Shown here: piece after piece, positions 5,782-6,797 of the stretch | Layout: every line of letters begins with the position of its first letter | Numbering within the stretch: the stretch's first letter is position 1 | NCBI GenBank assembly: GCA_030620735.1 | Contig: JAUXDV010000104.1 | Location: 1 to 6,797, forward strand | Direction: 5' to 3' | Length of the DNA: 6,797 nt | Source of the DNA: Gammaproteobacteria bacterium | GTDB taxonomy: Bacteria; Pseudomonadota; Gammaproteobacteria; Chromatiales; Chromatiaceae | Position numbers and translations under genes: made by a program | Notes under the pieces: generated by a model | Seen by the model: the letters and a program-made list of their open reading frames with translations, nothing else | The model's database searches: none | What the model was told of the DNA's origin: nothing

Positions 5782-6165
5782 TTAACGACGCAGCATAACC
5801 GTTTCTATCAGCAGCAATATCACCGACACCACATTTGCCAGTACTGCACCAGCCGACAATGAGACAATACTGGCCATTACGGCAGGCGTAAGGCCGATGC
5901 CGGTCACATAGTTTGCGACAAACCAGATAATGGCTGCAACAAACAGCTGCAGCAGGGCTACCAGGCTCGTCGACAGCAGGATTGCCCCGACCTGGGTGCG
6001 GTCACCAAATTTCAGGATTGTCGCAATCAGATTCACGACGATCACGGCAAAGAGTTCATACACCGGGTGATGTGCCGGATTTTCCAACGTTCCAAACACA
6101 AAGCCGAAGTTGAGAGTTAATGCCAATACAATAAAAAAATTAAAGATAACCTTTTCTGAATTCAT
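5782..6165 (-). CDS. small four-helix inner-membrane protein, possibly DUF6394 family
   Basis: The function is unknown. The 127 residues are almost wholly membrane: hydrophobic segments at about 7-25, 35-51, 60-85 and 92-124, the last long enough to hold more than one helix. Short polar turns carry ENPAHHPVYE (28-37) and KFGDRTQ (52-58). The protein ends LLLIETVMLRR, with positive charges placed as for a cytoplasmic C-terminus. The resemblance to the uncharacterised family DUF6394 is from memory and not certain. ATG at 6165 has AGGG about 8 nt upstream. The stop TAA is 3 nt before the K+ channel ATG, so the two are surely cotranscribed and probably coupled. That context suggests an accessory or assembly subunit of the channel, but nothing in the protein proves it. 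Confidence 0.85.
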   Translation of the reverse strand: MNSEKVIFNFFIVLALTLNFGFVFGTLENPAHHPVYELFAVIVVNLIATILKFGDRTQVGAILLSTSLVALLQLFVAAIIWFVANYVTGIGLTPAVMASIVSLSAGAVLANVVSVILLLIETVMLRR

Positions 6166-6279
6166 GGTGACACCCTTGGTGTTGTTATTTCAGTATAGTG
6201 TAGACGCTGCATGAAAAATTCCAAATTTTTTTTTACCACGGAACAGACGGAAAACAAAGAAGAGTGGAAACATAATTTT
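6166..6279 (-). promoter_or_regulatory. leader and weak promoter candidate for the channel operon
   Basis: TATACT (6197-6192) on the minus strand is a good -10 about 27 nt before the ATG at 6165. No -35 is found at 16-18 nt; TTGGAA (6224-6219) is 21 nt away, which is too far. A T-rich tract (AATTTTT) lies just upstream. Either an activator is needed here or the operon is read from the CBS gene through the repeat. Confidence 0.3.
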
Positions 6280-6359
6280 AACCACGAAAAGCACGAAAAG
6301 CACGAAAACAGACAAGACAACTGTTTGAGTTTTTCGTGCTTTTCGTGACTTTCGTGGTT
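6280..6359. repeat. inverted repeat built of CACGAAAA units
   Basis: The left arm (6280-6308) and right arm (6331-6359) are 29 nt each and pair at 27 of 29 positions, around a 22-nt centre. Each arm is itself three short repeats: AACCACGAAA, then CACGAAAA twice. A worn third relative, ACCACGGAACAGACGGAAAA, lies at 6235-6254. The ACCACGAA-CACGAA wording matches a family of dispersed intergenic repeats found in many proteobacteria. On the minus strand the hairpin lies between the CBS gene and the membrane gene, but no T run follows, so it is not a typical terminator. Confidence 0.75.
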
Positions 6360-6381
6360 CATTATCTTTTCTCTGCAGAAT

Positions 6382-6780
6382 CTATTTCTCCAGCATTCCC
6401 TTCAGCACCATATCGGTCAAGGAGACAATGCCGCAGATTTCGCCATGCTCGATCACCGGAGCACGGCTCAATCCAAAGTGATCAAACAGGCGCGCGCAGT
6501 AACGGATATCCATTTCCGGAGAGGTTGTCAACGCCGGCTTGGTCATGATCTCGTAGATGTTGACCCGCTCAGGCGCACGGTCAACGGCAAGCACACTGCG
6601 CGCAATACCGGTGAGAGTCACAATGCCGAAGACATCATCGTCATGACGTTTATTGATAATCAGCGTCTTGGTCTCGACATGCTTCATGGTTTCGAGCGCT
6701 TCGGCAACTGTCGCCATACCGTCGACCATATCAAAATTCCTCTTCATAACATCGCGCACACGCACAATTGTACGATTCAT
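6382..6780 (-). CDS. tandem CBS-domain protein
   Basis: This is a stand-alone Bateman module of 132 residues with two CBS motifs and no attached enzyme or channel domain. CBS1 covers about 9-66 (RVRDVMKRNF at the start, GIVTLTGIA at 52-60). CBS2 covers about 77-128 (YEIMTKPALTT at the start, GIVSLTDMV at 117-125). Such modules bind adenosine nucleotides, and some bind divalent metals, and so regulate a partner. ATG at 6780 has GGAGG (6792-6788) 7 nt upstream. The gene points towards the membrane protein and K+ channel 216 nt further on, with a repeat between. A role in sensing energy state for that channel is inference. The partner may instead lie outside the window to the right, since the gene starts only 17 nt from its edge. 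Confidence 0.9.
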   Translation of the reverse strand: MNRTIVRVRDVMKRNFDMVDGMATVAEALETMKHVETKTLIINKRHDDDVFGIVTLTGIARSVLAVDRAPERVNIYEIMTKPALTTSPEMDIRYCARLFDHFGLSRAPVIEHGEICGIVSLTDMVLKGMLEK

Positions 6781-6797
6781 ATCTCTTCCTCCACTTT

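Noticed and set aside
5308..5862. Plus-strand 184-residue frame
   Set aside because: It lies antisense to the K+ channel and its partner, has no recognisable domain, and is rich in Gln, Arg and His as expected of a shadow frame.
6235..6359. CRISPR array
   Set aside because: The repeats are 8-10 nt units arranged as an inverted pair with no regular unique spacers and no cas genes.
6162..6362. Minus-strand frame beginning MNHESHEKHEK
   Set aside because: It is read through the CACGAAAA inverted repeat, is low in complexity, and has no domain. This is a well-known kind of false ORF.

Overview
The window looks like gammaproteobacterial chromosome. The ammonium-transporter sequence resembles E. 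coli AmtB closely, promoters are sigma70-like, and dispersed short repeats typical of environmental proteobacteria are present. No rRNA, tRNA, CRISPR array or intact transposase was seen. Every gene I can support lies on the minus strand, so transcription runs from the right edge to the left edge.

Right third (6780 to 4081): three genes in the order CBS-domain protein, small four-helix membrane protein, and a two-helix potassium channel with two RCK/TrkA-N NAD-binding domains. The last two are separated by only 3 nt. A 29-nt-arm inverted repeat lies between the CBS gene and the membrane gene. The set reads as a regulated K+ channel locus: a pore, cytoplasmic nucleotide-gated domains, a membrane accessory protein and a possible adenylate-sensing CBS protein.

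Middle (4080 to 2746): a gene-free stretch of about 390 nt holds a strong intrinsic terminator for the minus strand and a short dispersed-repeat-like palindrome. It is followed by a damaged amtB. The start codon, Shine-Dalgarno sequence and signal peptide are cut off from the body by one missing base in an A run. The body also lacks about 119 internal codons relative to E. coli AmtB, in frame, including the first pore histidine. The usual glnK partner is not next to it.

Left half (2733 to 487): two toxin-antitoxin modules in tandem. The first is a Phd/YefM-type antitoxin with a PIN-domain VapC-type toxin, with a good promoter and Shine-Dalgarno sequence and a TAATG stop/start overlap. The second is HipA/HipB-like in toxin-first order with an 8-nt overlap. 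The likely hipA promoter sits so close to the start codon that the mRNA may be leaderless. Left of hipB come three copies of a 10-nt repeat, a perfect 9-bp hairpin, and a doubtful small membrane-protein ORF reaching towards the window edge.

The points most worth following up are the doubly damaged amtB beside two addiction modules, the toxin-first hip operon with its possible leaderless toxin mRNA, and the K+ channel cluster with its GFGE selectivity filter. I see no clear sign of a wholly new defence or mobile system.
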